From Solibacillus sp. FSL W7-1464 (GTDB lineage: Bacteria; Bacillota; Bacilli; Bacillales_A; Planococcaceae), in NCBI RefSeq assembly GCF_038004425.1, contig NZ_JBBORC010000001.1, positions 3,077,001 through 3,141,000 on the forward strand: a DNA stretch of 64,000 bases, written 5' to 3'. The translations under genes and the position numbers were made by a program. Under the pieces are notes generated by a model that was not told the DNA's origin, did not search any database, and worked only from the letters and a program-made list of their open reading frames with translations. Below are positions 17,786 to 26,387 of this stretch, piece after piece (position 1 is the stretch's first letter; each line of letters begins with the position of its first letter).

Positions 17786-18965
17786 ACTAATAGAGAAGGC
17801 CCCGTGCGGATTTATCACTTTATCATCAGAAGGTGAAATTCTTACCATTAATAAGACATTGCTGAATTTGCTGCACTATCAAACATCCGAGCATCTTATA
17901 GGGCAGCATTTTAATGTGCTGTTATCTCCTTCGTCCCAGATTTTCTGTCAGCTTTATTTAGTACCGCTGATTAAAGTGAAGCACGCTGTCGAGGAAATGT
18001 TCCTGACATTACTAACCGTAATGAAAGAAGAAATCCCTATTTTATTAAACGCTTCTATCCAGGATAATAATCAGATAATCGGCGTCATTTTTCCGATCCG
18101 TAATCGAAGTGCATTGGAAGATGCGCTCATAAACGCCCGGAAAATGACGGAAGATGCTTATTTAGAAAAAGAGCAGGTCCTTTCGAAATTGGAGAAAAAG
18201 CAACTGGATCTCGAGCAGGCCAATCAAATCAACACGAAAATTATGCGAGAAACCGAACGGGATTTGCAGATTGCCAAAAAAATTCAGGAAACCGCATTAA
18301 CGAAGGACATCCTCAATGAGGATATTCAAATCCTGTCTTATTATCATGCGTCTAAATCATTATCCGGAGATATTTTTGGATTTTATCAAATAACGCCGCA
18401 AAAGTACGGCATTATTTTATTGGATGTTATGGGCCACGGGGTTTCATCTGCTTTAATTACGATGTCACTTCAATCGATGTTCCAGAAGTTAATATCGCGG
18501 GAAGCCGCACCTGAAAGGGTATTACAGGAGCTGGATCAGTACTTGCACGATTTATTTCAAAACAATCAGGATGCTTGGCATTACTGCACAGCAATTTATC
18601 TGAATATTGATATCAGCACACAGACGATTGAGTATATTAATGCTGGCCACCCTCCTGCTATTTTACAGGAAGTCAATGGTGCCCAACATGAGCTCGGTGC
18701 AACAAACCCGCCATTAGGCATGTTTGAAAACATTTTGTATAAATCAAGAACATTTCATTATAAGAGTGGGACAAGAATACTTCTGTATACAGATGGTGTT
18801 TCTGAAACGTTTGAGTTAAACACCTTAAATCATTTACTGCACGATACAATATGGAGTCCATTAGCAAAGACAAAAGAGACCATTCAACATACACTCGAAA
18901 ACAAAGAAAATATATATAGTAAATATAATCATGATGACCAATGTTTTATATTGGTTGAGTTATAA
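17778..18965 (+). CDS. rsbP: RsbP: PAS-PP2C phosphatase of the energy-stress pathway
   Basis: 395 residues, near the usual length. An N-terminal PAS domain (about 1-115) is followed by a coiled coil (about 115-175, rich in Glu/Lys/Gln) and a C-terminal PP2C/SpoIIE phosphatase domain (about 185-395) with metal-binding aspartates in [40 protein letters not shown] and the final DDQ. It dephosphorylates the anti-anti-sigma factor RsbV, which then releases sigma-B from RsbW. Activation needs RsbQ, encoded just upstream with an overlapping reading frame. A strong terminator follows. Confidence 0.95.
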   Translation: MDELIEKAPCGFITLSSEGEILTINKTLLNLLHYQTSEHLIGQHFNVLLSPSSQIFCQLYLVPLIKVKHAVEEMFLTLLTVMKEEIPILLNASIQDNNQIIGVIFPIRNRSALEDALINARKMTEDAYLEKEQVLSKLEKKQLDLEQANQINTKIMRETERDLQIAKKIQETALTKDILNEDIQILSYYHASKSLSGDIFGFYQITPQKYGIILLDVMGHGVSSALITMSLQSMFQKLISREAAPERVLQELDQYLHDLFQNNQDAWHYCTAIYLNIDISTQTIEYINAGHPPAILQEVNGAQHELGATNPPLGMFENILYKSRTFHYKSGTRILLYTDGVSETFELNTLNHLLHDTIWSPLAKTKETIQHTLENKENIYSKYNHDDQCFILVEL

Positions 18966-18998
18966 AAAAACAGTGGGAGAGACTTTCCACTGTTTTTT
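18966..18998 (+). terminator. Terminator of rsbQP
   Basis: CAGTGG / CCACTG stem (18971-18992) flanked by A and T runs, immediately after the rsbP stop and followed by TTTTTTACTTTT. Confidence 0.88.
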
Positions 18999-19150
18999 AC
19001 TTTTCCAACTAAGCTACAAATACCCGTACATATAAAAACGAGGAATGTCCTGTGTATTCCCAAACTTTCATTTGGGAACGTTATTTTGTATGGATTTGTA
19101 TGTTTTATAAATTGTTGTTGTACTAGAATATCTGTTAGTGAAAGAAAAAT

Positions 19151-19570
19151 TTATTCTTTATTAACATAAGTCCCGCCAATGAAATCATGAATGGTTCTCT
19201 TGTCTTCTCGTAAGATAACCATAAGTCCACTGACCAATACTGATATTCCAAAGGTAGCTAATACAATGATATATTTACCAACCATTTCTCTCATAATCAT
19301 ATTGAGTATTGTAGGGTTCTCATCATCGTTAAAACGCTTTATTTTAACCTTACAAATTTTCTTGCCGATTACGTATCCACCCCACAAAATAGGAGTAATG
19401 GTCAAATACAAGGTATATAATGCTTGAAAAGTGAATTCTTCGTTCTGTTCGATAGAATAACTACCGTTTATCATGTAATATACGATTCCAAATATTGACG
19501 AAATAATTAAAAAATCTAAAATACTTGCTATAAACCTTATGCCAAATCCTGCTGGTCTCTTAAAATTCAT
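19151..19570 (-). CDS. RDD family membrane protein
   Basis: 139 residues with the RDD signature near the N-terminus (RPAGFGIRFIASILDFLIIS, the Arg-Asp-Asp type pattern) and three to four membrane segments (about 12-32, 50-70 and 95-120). The charged stretch KICKVKIKRFNDDENPT is characteristic of the second half. The family's role is mostly unknown; some members are Na+/H+ antiporters or help localise other membrane proteins. It is a single gene on the reverse strand, convergent with rsbP across about 185 nt. Confidence 0.85.
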   Translation of the reverse strand: MNFKRPAGFGIRFIASILDFLIISSIFGIVYYMINGSYSIEQNEEFTFQALYTLYLTITPILWGGYVIGKKICKVKIKRFNDDENPTILNMIMREMVGKYIIVLATFGISVLVSGLMVILREDKRTIHDFIGGTYVNKE

Positions 19571-19941
19571 CTAATCTCCCCCTATATTCCGTTTACTGTA
19601 AATTATACCATTTCATTATTGAACTACTATCTCGTTAATTGAAGAAAAACGTACCTAAAGCGACGTTTGGTAACATTTCATAATTTTTATTATTACTAAA
19701 TAATAATCCCAAAATCCCCATACTATTGCCTAGTCATTAAAACTTAATGTGGTATATAATAAATATTTAATTTAAAACGGATTCAACGTTCTTGGAAATT
19801 CAACAAAGGAATTAGACTAAAATAACGAAGCTACTGCTACTATTATTAAATAAGCATACTAACTTTGACTGAAGAAGAAAAAGAAAATCCAAGTTGTACG
19901 CAAAAGTGCATTGCAGCGTCAAAGAGGGATTGGGAGTAATT
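19571..19941. other. Intergenic region without a recognised gene
   Basis: About 370 nt between divergent genes, very AT-rich. I found no ORF with a good ribosome binding site and no strong hairpin. Confidence 0.5.
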
Positions 19942-20247
19942 ATGGGAAATTTGTTCAATGCATTATTTATACTATTTTTGTTGTCGCCTCTAGTTGTGGC
20001 AATTATTTTAATGGTTAAGGCTAAAAATACCGACGCCATGTTTTATACGAAGTTTGTTGGGCTTGCATTCGGGGTTTTTAATGTGGGATTTTTAATTATG
20101 ACTTTAACTGATTCCGGGAATGGCGGAGGCCTATTTATAGGGTTAGGCTTCTTCTTTTTTGTATTGCCGATTAATGCGATTGCTTTCTTTATATGCTTAT
20201 TTTCAGATTTAAACATGATGGATAAAAGCGCTAAAAACTTAAAATAA
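19942..20247 (+). CDS. Small membrane protein, unknown function
   Basis: 101 residues from the ATG at 19942, chosen for GGGAG 6 nt upstream; an in-frame ATG at 19894 would add a hydrophilic 16-residue tail. Three hydrophobic segments are clear: FNALFILFLLSPLVVAIILM, FVGLAFGVFNVGFLIMTL and FIGLGFFFFVLPINAIAFFI. The C-terminus is polar (DLNMMDKSAKNLK). It is monocistronic, with a terminator about 50 nt after the stop. I do not recognise a family. Confidence 0.75.
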   Translation: MGNLFNALFILFLLSPLVVAIILMVKAKNTDAMFYTKFVGLAFGVFNVGFLIMTLTDSGNGGGLFIGLGFFFFVLPINAIAFFICLFSDLNMMDKSAKNLK

Positions 20248-20298
20248 AGTGAACAATGATGAGGTCGTCAAAGATCAATGTTATAGATTCATTAGTAG

Positions 20299-20333
20299 AG
20301 ACAAACGCTGAAATAACAACGTTTGTCTTTTTG
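20299..20333 (+). terminator. Terminator after the 19942 gene
   Basis: AGACAAACG / CGTTTGTCT stem (20299-20322) followed by TTTTTGTG. Confidence 0.85.
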
Positions 20334-20381
20334 TGTTCCGATAGATGTTATGATGCTCCTTATCACATTAATCAAGTAGCA

Positions 20382-21260
20382 TCATAAATCATCAAATCCT
20401 AAATTCACCGGCTCTAACGGTAATTCCCCGGCAGAGCCTGCCATATTCGTAGACGCTACCGAATGGTCCACTTCCTCAAAGGAAATCCCATCAATCCAAG
20501 CTTCGCCAGACCCTGTCAGTAAAAGTCCAAAATGAATGGAGGCACTTTCTTCTCGCACATCTAAGACAATTGAATAATAATTCCAATCGGTCGTTCCGTA
20601 AATCGAACGGTTGTCCATATTATCAAATTGCAGTAAATCACCGTTTCTTGAATCAATTCGACACCAGGCACCGCACTTCACAACATTTTTTGTTTTAATA
20701 AAGCAGGACATTTTCATTCGTTTACCAATCCATTTTTCAGCTGAAAATGTTTGCATCATTGTACCAAAATGACCTTCCTCTACAGAACCATTAGAACTAA
20801 GTTGACCGGATTTTGAACCTGTATGGAATACTTCGTGGTCCGCTTTCATCATATAAAGAGACGGATTTGTCCCCGTTAACAGCCACCCTTTTACTTCGTT
20901 TGTTGTTGTCATTTCCTTTTCCTCCTTTGTGTATAAAGAACGCATCATCTGGCGGTATTTACCGGGTGGCATATTGTATAGCTCTTTAAATGCACGGGTA
21001 AAAGCTTCTTGCGATTGAAACCGACATTCTAACGAAATCTCAAGAATTGCATAATCCGTATGGAGCAAGAGATAAGCAGATACGGCAAGGCGTCTTTTTC
21101 GAATATACTCACCAATCGTTAAACCCGTTTCTTTTTTAAACTGACGCGTCAAATAAAATTTCGAGTAGCCGATTTTTTCTGCGTAATGCTCCAACCGCCA
21201 CGTTGTTAATAAATTCTCCTCTAATGTATCCACAATTTTTTGAACGATTTCACTATACAT
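20382..21260 (-). CDS. AraC-family transcriptional regulator with C-terminal ligand-binding-like domain
   Basis: 292 residues in the less usual order: the AraC double helix-turn-helix is N-terminal (about 5-105: WRLEHYAEKIGYSKFYLTRQ, then LECRFQSQEAFTRAFKELYN and PPGKYR). A linker with Met/Thr and Glu runs leads to a beta-rich C-terminal domain (about 120-275) with TDWNYYSIVLDVREESASIH and GSGEAWIDGISFEEV. That domain looks like a carbohydrate-binding or jelly-roll module of the type that senses a small ligand. It starts with ATG behind GAGGTGAG. The target genes are unknown, as no obvious partner is adjacent. Regulator function is secure; ligand is not. Confidence 0.88.
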   Translation of the reverse strand: MYSEIVQKIVDTLEENLLTTWRLEHYAEKIGYSKFYLTRQFKKETGLTIGEYIRKRRLAVSAYLLLHTDYAILEISLECRFQSQEAFTRAFKELYNMPPGKYRQMMRSLYTKEEKEMTTTNEVKGWLLTGTNPSLYMMKADHEVFHTGSKSGQLSSNGSVEEGHFGTMMQTFSAEKWIGKRMKMSCFIKTKNVVKCGAWCRIDSRNGDLLQFDNMDNRSIYGTTDWNYYSIVLDVREESASIHFGLLLTGSGEAWIDGISFEEVDHSVASTNMAGSAGELPLEPVNLGFDDL

Positions 21261-21588
21261 AACTGCTCACCTCAAAACCAAGTATACGGGAGGAATAAGG
21301 AAATTTTTTGATAATTATTGCACTACTTTCATTCGGGAACTTTTTTTGATTTAAACATCCCCTTATTCCAAAATGCGCAGCAAATTTTTCAACGTTACAT
21401 CAAATCGTTTGCTGTAATGACGTTCGCACAGCCTCTTCACATGACGGAGATATTAAAATCCATCCGCTATAAATCTACTTTATCTGTTCGCTAAGTGGAA
21501 TCCTTCTCCAACCATAAAATTGCATACCTTCTTCTACTCATAAAAATCATTTCAATTCCCACCTTTCATTGTTTTAAATGACTAAAAA
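21261..21588. other. Intergenic region without a recognised gene
   Basis: About 330 nt upstream of the AraC gene and downstream of yrzI on the same strand. It presumably carries the araC-type promoter; I see no further ORF. Confidence 0.5.
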
Positions 21589-21741
21589 TTAATAATGACG
21601 TTGGCGCGTGTAATCTTCTACTTTTCGTTTGTTCTCTTCAAAGATTTTTCTTACTTTTTCTTCATGAAGTGCTTTCTCATGTGAGATCTCACGTTCACGC
21701 TTTGTAATAGCTATCGAAAGGGTAAAAAAGTTTAATATCAT
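21589..21741 (-). CDS. yrzI: YrzI family small protein
   Basis: 50 residues: a short hydrophobic N-terminus (MILNFFTLSIAIT) followed by a charged, helical tail (KREREISHEKALHEEKV, then KIFEENKRK). This matches the YrzI family of Bacillaceae in length and pattern. The start is fixed by a very strong ribosome binding site, GGAGGTGATAATCC, directly before the ATG. In B. subtilis the yrzI transcript is known for carrying extra small ORFs and for cleavage by the ribosome-dependent RNase Rae1. Here another small ORF with a strong ribosome binding site lies upstream (21880-21972), across two hairpins. Function of the protein is unknown. Confidence 0.8.
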   Translation of the reverse strand: MILNFFTLSIAITKREREISHEKALHEEKVRKIFEENKRKVEDYTRQRHY

Positions 21742-21775
21742 GGATTATCACCTCCTTAAAATACCCTGAAAATGG

Positions 21776-21813
21776 AAAAAACCGCAGAGAGACTCCCCCC
21801 TGCGGTAAAAAAA
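21776..21813 (-). terminator. Hairpin A between the two small ORFs (terminator-like)
   Basis: ACCGCAG / CTGCGGT arms (21781-21787 and 21800-21806) with a 12-nt loop. T tracts flank it on both sides in the reverse-strand reading, and it lies about 35 nt upstream of yrzI. Confidence 0.75.
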
Positions 21814-21818
21814 GGCAT

Positions 21819-21854
21819 AAAAATACCGCAGGGGCACACTTCTCCCTGCGGTAT
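21819..21854 (-). terminator. Hairpin B after the 30-codon ORF
   Basis: ATACCGCAGGG / CCCTGCGGTAT arms (21823-21833 and 21844-21854) form an 11-bp stem followed by TTTTATGCC on the reverse strand. The stem core ACCGCAGGG repeats hairpin A. Confidence 0.78.
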
Positions 21855-21879
21855 GGGCATACTTAATTAATAAAAAAAT

Positions 21880-21972
21880 TTAAGCAATCCATTCCAAACT
21901 GGTCGAATGTGTGATTTTCGTTTTTTCTGAATTTGTATCTACTAGTGACATTAATTTATAAATAACGATCAT
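21880..21972 (-). CDS. 30-residue small ORF upstream of yrzI
   Basis: Encodes MIVIYKLMSLVDTNSEKTKI followed by ten more residues ending LEWIA. The ATG follows an excellent ribosome binding site (TAAGGAGGTCGAAGAAA), about as strong as that of yrzI. It has no membrane segment beyond a short hydrophobic start. It could be a translated regulatory ORF controlling yrzI mRNA, since the known B. subtilis yrzI operon also carries several such ORFs. No homologue is recognised by eye. Confidence 0.55.
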   Translation of the reverse strand: MIVIYKLMSLVDTNSEKTKITHSTSLEWIA

Positions 21973-22127
21973 TTTCTTCGACCTCCTTAGAATTTTTTGA
22001 TTATTGTGTAAGTATAAACACCCTCACATTATTTGTAAACATATTTTTTACAAAATTGTAAAAAATAATCAAACATACTATTTCAAAATGTTGATGTAGC
22101 AAAATTTTCACTGCATTTTATTTTTTA

Positions 22128-23591
22128 TTAATACGTCGTTACTTTGACTGCTTTTTGGGCCGTATAAATCCAGCGCTGCCACCAGGACAGGTTATCCTGA
22201 TATTCTTGCACATCCAAAGTATACAGGGCATCTTCATTTTTCCAAAGCCGCTCAAAATATCGCTCCATATCCAAGGCGAGCGCACTATCATTTGGCGCGA
22301 GGATGCGTACGTTATTTTCCAGGTTGTAATCATCCAGTGTTCGTTCTGTATAGTTGGAAGAACCGCTTGAAATGATGGTTTGTTCTGCTGTTTGAATCCA
22401 GATGGCTTTTGTATGGTATTGGCCGACTACGGTATTGTACCAGCGAATGTTAATTTGTTCTTTTGTATCCTCTAGCAGCTCATTCACAACCGGGCGATTC
22501 GGCAAACCGGACTTTTCCTGGCCGAATGAGTTTTCATTTGGGTCCAGAATCATGTTCACCTGCACATCCCGGTTTGCTGCATCGGTTAAGGCGTTCACAA
22601 TGCCGCGATGTGCAATAAAGAACATGCCAACCCAAATTTCATCTCCTTCTTTTGTCGCCTCCAGATCTTCAAGCAAGGCATCCAATATTTTCTTCTCGGT
22701 CAAATATTGTACCGCATACTGGCCGTCCTCTTGCTTAGGAATATCCGCCCTCGGCAATTTGGGACCATCCGACATGATCGACACCGCTTCTTCAGTCTCC
22801 AGAATATCGTTGATAACAGATCCCGTTACTTTCAAAGCAAGATTTCCGTGGAAACCACTTGCATCATGCGGGTTTGATGAAGTGATAATCGCTTCCTTTT
22901 CCGAAATGGCTGCTTTGCGGTGATTGGCTTTCACATTGAGCAGTTCCAAATAGGAGGTTGCGGTCATTTTTGGGGCTTTGCTCGACATGGCATTGGCTAT
23001 CCACCCTTCGCCGTCGCGGTCAAACCATTGAAAAAATAATCGGTATAAGCCCGAATAAATCGGCGTGGAATCCCTTAATGGTTCTAAATCGGTGTAAACA
23101 ATTTCTACCCCGGCTTCACGCATCTTCTTGAACCACGGCGTTTCATAGGAACCATAGCCCTTATTTAGCGGATCGGTGATGAAAACAACCGGCATATCCG
23201 GATTGTTTTTCTTTTTCTCGGCAAGCTTGTCAGAGAGGCTGTCCGCGATTGGCGGGAAATCTTCTTTTTCATCGAAATACCCATCCATCAAAAAGAAATC
23301 CACCACGACAAACTGTTCGGCTTCATCAATCAATGTATAAACTGCATCAAATATATGATTCTCATGTTTCCGATTCGTTCCATCCTGATCTTGCGCATAA
23401 GTTAAATCCGTAATCATTTCAATATTGTCTGTTCTATGCAACTCTCCTTCATAGGAAATATTTTTCGGCAACGGTTTATACGTATGCCATAGCATTACCC
23501 CTATATATAGCAAAATCAAAAGAAGTAAAAGAGCGCTTATAATCTTTTTTCTGCGGCTCCAGCTGTTCCATTTCTTCTGAACTTTTTCCAT
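22128..23591 (-). CDS. Membrane-anchored phospholipase D/cardiolipin synthase-like protein
   Basis: 487 residues from the ATG at 23591 (GGGGG 7 nt upstream; an in-frame start at 23639 is rejected). One N-terminal TM helix (about 15-37) anchors an extracytoplasmic catalytic part. Two HKD-like motifs are visible: NANHRKAAISEKEAIITSS and GQYHTKAIWIQTAEQTIISS, each with the invariant His and Lys and a GS/SN follow-up (SSNPHD; SSGSSNYTERT). Such proteins transfer phosphatidyl groups or hydrolyse phospholipids. The classical Asp of the HxKxxxxD motif is replaced in both copies, common in divergent members. The substrate is uncertain. A single gene. Confidence 0.88.
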   Translation of the reverse strand: MEKVQKKWNSWSRRKKIISALLLLLILLYIGVMLWHTYKPLPKNISYEGELHRTDNIEMITDLTYAQDQDGTNRKHENHIFDAVYTLIDEAEQFVVVDFFLMDGYFDEKEDFPPIADSLSDKLAEKKKNNPDMPVVFITDPLNKGYGSYETPWFKKMREAGVEIVYTDLEPLRDSTPIYSGLYRLFFQWFDRDGEGWIANAMSSKAPKMTATSYLELLNVKANHRKAAISEKEAIITSSNPHDASGFHGNLALKVTGSVINDILETEEAVSIMSDGPKLPRADIPKQEDGQYAVQYLTEKKILDALLEDLEATKEGDEIWVGMFFIAHRGIVNALTDAANRDVQVNMILDPNENSFGQEKSGLPNRPVVNELLEDTKEQINIRWYNTVVGQYHTKAIWIQTAEQTIISSGSSNYTERTLDDYNLENNVRILAPNDSALALDMERYFERLWKNEDALYTLDVQEYQDNLSWWQRWIYTAQKAVKVTTY

Positions 23592-23825
23592 TGAAATTCC
23601 CCCAATACTCTTGTACTTCAAGTTCCCGCGAACAAGCAAACTTAAACAGCGCTTGCTTGCATGGGAGCTGGGATTGTCAGGGAAACGGACTTAGCGAAGA
23701 TCCAGTAAAGATCACATCTACTTACATTTAACATTACGCTACGAATGATAACATCAATGTTATGTTCCGTTGGTAGATTTACTATTAAAACAGTGTTTAT
23801 AATTAAATACGAGAGGATGAAAAGT

Positions 23826-24254
23826 ATGATTAATTTGAATTTAAGCTCGTTGAGAAAACGTCGTAATCTAACGCAAGAGCAATTAGCACAAGAATTAAAT
23901 GTTTCACGTCAAGTAATTGCAAAATGGGAAAAAGGTGAATCGACACCAGATTTACATCATAGTATGAACATTGCCAATTTCTTTGGGGTAACCTTAGATG
24001 CGTTAGTAAATCATAACTCGGAAGAAACAGGTATAGATATTCCACCAAAAGGACAGCATTTTTTTGGGACAGCAACAGTAGGAGAACGTGGCCAAATTGT
24101 CATTCCGAAAAAAGCCCGTGAAATTTTCCGAATTAACCCAGGTGATTCAGTCGTTATTATAGGGGATGAGGAACGGGGGTTGGCGTTAGCACCTGAAAAA
24201 ATGATTAAACAGTTTTTAAATATGGCGAAAAATTATCAAAAAGAGGAGGAATAA
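23826..24254 (+). CDS. XRE-family regulator fused to an AbrB/SpoVT-type domain
   Basis: 142 residues from the ATG at 23826, 7 nt after AGAGGATG. The N-terminal HTH_XRE domain (about 1-60: LRKRRNLTQEQLAQELNVSR, WEKGESTPDLHHSMNIANFF) is followed by an AbrB-like swapped-hairpin domain (about 85-130: ATVGERGQIVIPKKAREIF, RINPGDSVVIIGDEERGLAL). It lies 4 nt upstream of the ABC ATPase gene. The operon regulator-ATPase-permease is common in Bacillales, so this protein probably controls its own operon. The inducer is unknown. Confidence 0.9.
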   Translation: MINLNLSSLRKRRNLTQEQLAQELNVSRQVIAKWEKGESTPDLHHSMNIANFFGVTLDALVNHNSEETGIDIPPKGQHFFGTATVGERGQIVIPKKAREIFRINPGDSVVIIGDEERGLALAPEKMIKQFLNMAKNYQKEEE

Positions 24255-24258
24255 ATGA

Positions 24259-24990
24259 ATGAGTGCTGCAATTGAACTTCAAGGTTTATCAAAAAGCTTT
24301 AAAGAAAAAGTTGCCGTTTCTCCGATGACACTTACGATTAACCAAGGGGAACTATTCGGACTCCTTGGAGTAAATGGTGCTGGAAAAACGACGGTTATCA
24401 ATATGTTAAGCGGCCTTGCCAAACCAACTTCAGGAGATGCACTTGTTCTTGGGCATTCCCTTAGTAAGGAGTTGCCAAGTATTCGGAGATTACTCGCTGT
24501 CTCACCTCAGGAAACGTCCATTGCACCAAATTTATCTGTGCGCGAAAATTTATTATTAATGGCACGCATTCACGGCTTTTCGAAGGAGAAGTCCATTGAA
24601 AAAACGGATGCTTTAATTAGCCAGTTTTCACTACAGCCTTACGAACATCAACGTGGTAAAAAATTATCCGGCGGTTGGCAACGAAAGTTAAGTATTGCAA
24701 TGGCTCTCATTGCAGATCCTCGAATTTTATTTTTAGATGAACCTACTTTGGGGTTAGATATCATTAGCCGTCGTGAGCTATGGGCAATGATAAATAAACT
24801 GAGAGAGACGACGACAATTGTACTTACCACCCACTATTTAGAAGAAGCAGAAAACTTGTGTGATCGTATTTGTATTATGAAGGACGGAGAAATAAAGGCA
24901 CTTGGCAAAGTAGACGAGCTCCTTACAACAGCAAGTAAAGAAAACTTTGAGGATGCATTTGTGCATTTCGTAACAGGAGGCAAATTATAA
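24259..24990 (+). CDS. ABC transporter ATP-binding protein (exporter type)
   Basis: 243 residues. Walker A is GVNGAGKTTVINML near residue 37, the signature KKLSGGWQRKLSIAMALIAD near 132 and Walker B ILFLDEPTLGLD near 152, followed by the switch His in LTTHYLEE. The CcmA/NatA-type layout and the partner permease with six TM segments indicate an exporter of drugs, lipids or peptides rather than an importer. It starts with ATG behind AGGAGG; its stop overlaps the permease start by 1 nt (TAATG). Confidence 0.93.
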   Translation: MSAAIELQGLSKSFKEKVAVSPMTLTINQGELFGLLGVNGAGKTTVINMLSGLAKPTSGDALVLGHSLSKELPSIRRLLAVSPQETSIAPNLSVRENLLLMARIHGFSKEKSIEKTDALISQFSLQPYEHQRGKKLSGGWQRKLSIAMALIADPRILFLDEPTLGLDIISRRELWAMINKLRETTTIVLTTHYLEEAENLCDRICIMKDGEIKALGKVDELLTTASKENFEDAFVHFVTGGKL

Positions 24991-25721
24991 TGAGGGCTTA
25001 TGTCTTTGCTGGACGTTGTACGAAAGAAATTGTACGCGACCCGATTTCATTATTTTTTGGTATAGCCTTTCCCATCATTTTACTGTTGCTATTAACTGCG
25101 ATTAATCGCAATGTTCCAGAAGCACTTTTTAATATTGAACATTTAACACCTGGCATCGCAGTATTTAGCCTTTCTTTTATTGCTTTATTTGCAGCACAAA
25201 CGTTAGCGAAAGACCGTTCTAGTTCCTATTTAATAAGATTGCTAACGACTCCTATGAGAGCAAGTGATTTCATTATTGGTTATACGCTTCCTTTAGGGAT
25301 AATTGTTTTGCTTCAAAGTATTACGTGTTTTATAACTGCTTACTTTTTAGGTTTGGAGCTATCTTTCAACCATGTATTTGCATTTATTGCCTTACTCATT
25401 ACATCTACTATTTTCATAGGAATCGGACTGTTATGCGGCTCCTTATTTAGCGAAAAGGCAGCTGTCGGCTTATGTGGCGCTTTGTTAACGAACGTAACCG
25501 CCCTATTATCTGGCGCATGGTTCGATGTATCGTTAATTGGGGGAACCATTGAAAAAGTCGCTTATGCGCTACCATTCGTCCACGCTGTTGATTTAGTTCG
25601 AGCAATTGTAGCAGAAGACTTTAGCGCAATGTTTCCCCATTTATATGTTGTGGTAATTTATGCAGCGGTCCTTTTTAGTCTTTCGATTTTTATTTTCAAA
25701 TATAAAATTCAGCAAAATTGA
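24990..25721 (+). CDS. ABC-2 type permease
   Basis: 243 residues with six hydrophobic helices: FFGIAFPIILLLLLTAI near 22, AVFSLSFIALFAAQTL near 62, LPLGIIVLLQSITCFITAYF, FAFIALLITSTIFIGIGLLCG, a segment with LCGALLTNVTALLSGAWF, and a C-terminal YVVVIYAAVLFSLSIFIF. The layout fits the ABC-2 family that pairs with NatA-type ATPases to export substrates. It is translationally coupled to the ATPase gene. The operon ends at the strong hairpin at 25758-25805. Confidence 0.92.
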   Translation: MRAYVFAGRCTKEIVRDPISLFFGIAFPIILLLLLTAINRNVPEALFNIEHLTPGIAVFSLSFIALFAAQTLAKDRSSSYLIRLLTTPMRASDFIIGYTLPLGIIVLLQSITCFITAYFLGLELSFNHVFAFIALLITSTIFIGIGLLCGSLFSEKAAVGLCGALLTNVTALLSGAWFDVSLIGGTIEKVAYALPFVHAVDLVRAIVAEDFSAMFPHLYVVVIYAAVLFSLSIFIFKYKIQQN

Positions 25722-25757
25722 ATTACGGTGAACCGTATCATAAGTAAATGCGGTTTT

Positions 25758-25805
25758 AAAAAAGCTTAAAGAACACGAATGATTCATGTTCTTTAAGCTT
25801 TTTTG
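25758..25805 (+). terminator. Strong (bidirectional) terminator after the ABC exporter operon
   Basis: AAAAAAGCTTAAAGAACA pairs with TGTTCTTTAAGCTTTTTT around an 11-nt loop. A and T runs on both sides allow use by the convergent HAD fragment as well. Confidence 0.9.
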
Positions 25806-25825
25806 TTAGATGCTGACGGTAAGAT

Positions 25826-26240
25826 TTAGTGGTTGTAAAATTGTTTCTGCGACTCTTCTTTTGAGATTTTTTTGGAAGCATAGTGCTGCACTTCATTATC
25901 ACCTACACATACACTGTATGCTGCTTTTTCGAATAAACATTGGTCATTGCTATCATTTCCAAAAGCAATAAACTCATGGATGTTTAGTTTTTCAAGACCC
26001 GTTACTTTATTAATACGTAATGGACTGATATCAATCGCATCTTCTTGTTTGTAAGTTGTTATCAAAACAGGTAAGTGTTCAAGGTGAGTAATGACCTGTT
26101 GAGTAGGATTAAATATGACTAATTTGCAGATTTTCTCAAGCTCTGTCATAGCTAAATTTCTAGCGGACGTTTGGTTAATATTTTTATAAATAGGATGTTC
26201 AAAGCTACCAGTGAATGCATAATCCCATTCGCCATCAGCT
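25826..26240 (-). pseudogene. HAD-family hydrolase fragment (Cof type, N-terminus missing)
   Basis: The roughly 135 recognisable residues match the C-terminal part of a Cof/Hydrolase_3 sugar phosphatase: LNIHEFIAFGNDSNDQCLFE and YSVCVGDNEVQHYASKKIS contain the late catalytic aspartates. The N-terminal half with the nucleophile DxD motif is absent. Upstream of about 26240 the open frame is merely antisense to a Crp/Fnr remnant, so an apparent ATG at 26308 is not a real start. The gene was cut by a deletion that joined it to another broken gene; it is almost certainly non-functional. Confidence 0.75.
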
Positions 26241-26246
26241 AAATAT

Positions 26247-26387
26247 GTAAGCACAACAAAAAGACATTTAAATCGTATATTGAAAAAATGGAGTGAAGAA
26301 GCAGCCATTATTCGTAATGGAGATACGCTTCAAATTTTAAATTGGGAAAAGATGAAGCAATATTCAAATGATGTAAGATTTGAATGA
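26247..26387 (+). pseudogene. Crp/Fnr-family regulator remnant (C-terminal helix-turn-helix only)
   Basis: Forward frame ending at TGA 26385-26387 reads TTKRHLNRILKKWSEEAAII, then RNGDTLQILNWEKMKQ and a short tail, the recognition helix and wing end of a YeiL-like Crp/Fnr regulator. No start codon, no cNMP domain and no upstream part exist. It abuts, in the opposite direction, the HAD fragment, which marks a deletion junction near 26240. A further short stretch at 26479-26515 (MNKKMLYSIIGAILW) resembles the start of an EamA/DMT transporter that breaks off at once; that last reading is tentative. Confidence 0.6.

Noticed and set aside
21776-21854. Tandem ACCGCAGGG hairpins considered as a CRISPR-like repeat pair
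   Set aside because: Only two copies with different loops and flanking T tracts, and no cas genes. They are terminators between two small ORFs.
26241-26308. Apparent ATG start of the HAD-like frame at 26308
   Set aside because: The codons from 26308 to about 26240 are antisense to a Crp/Fnr remnant and encode no HAD-like residues; the frame is open only by chance there.
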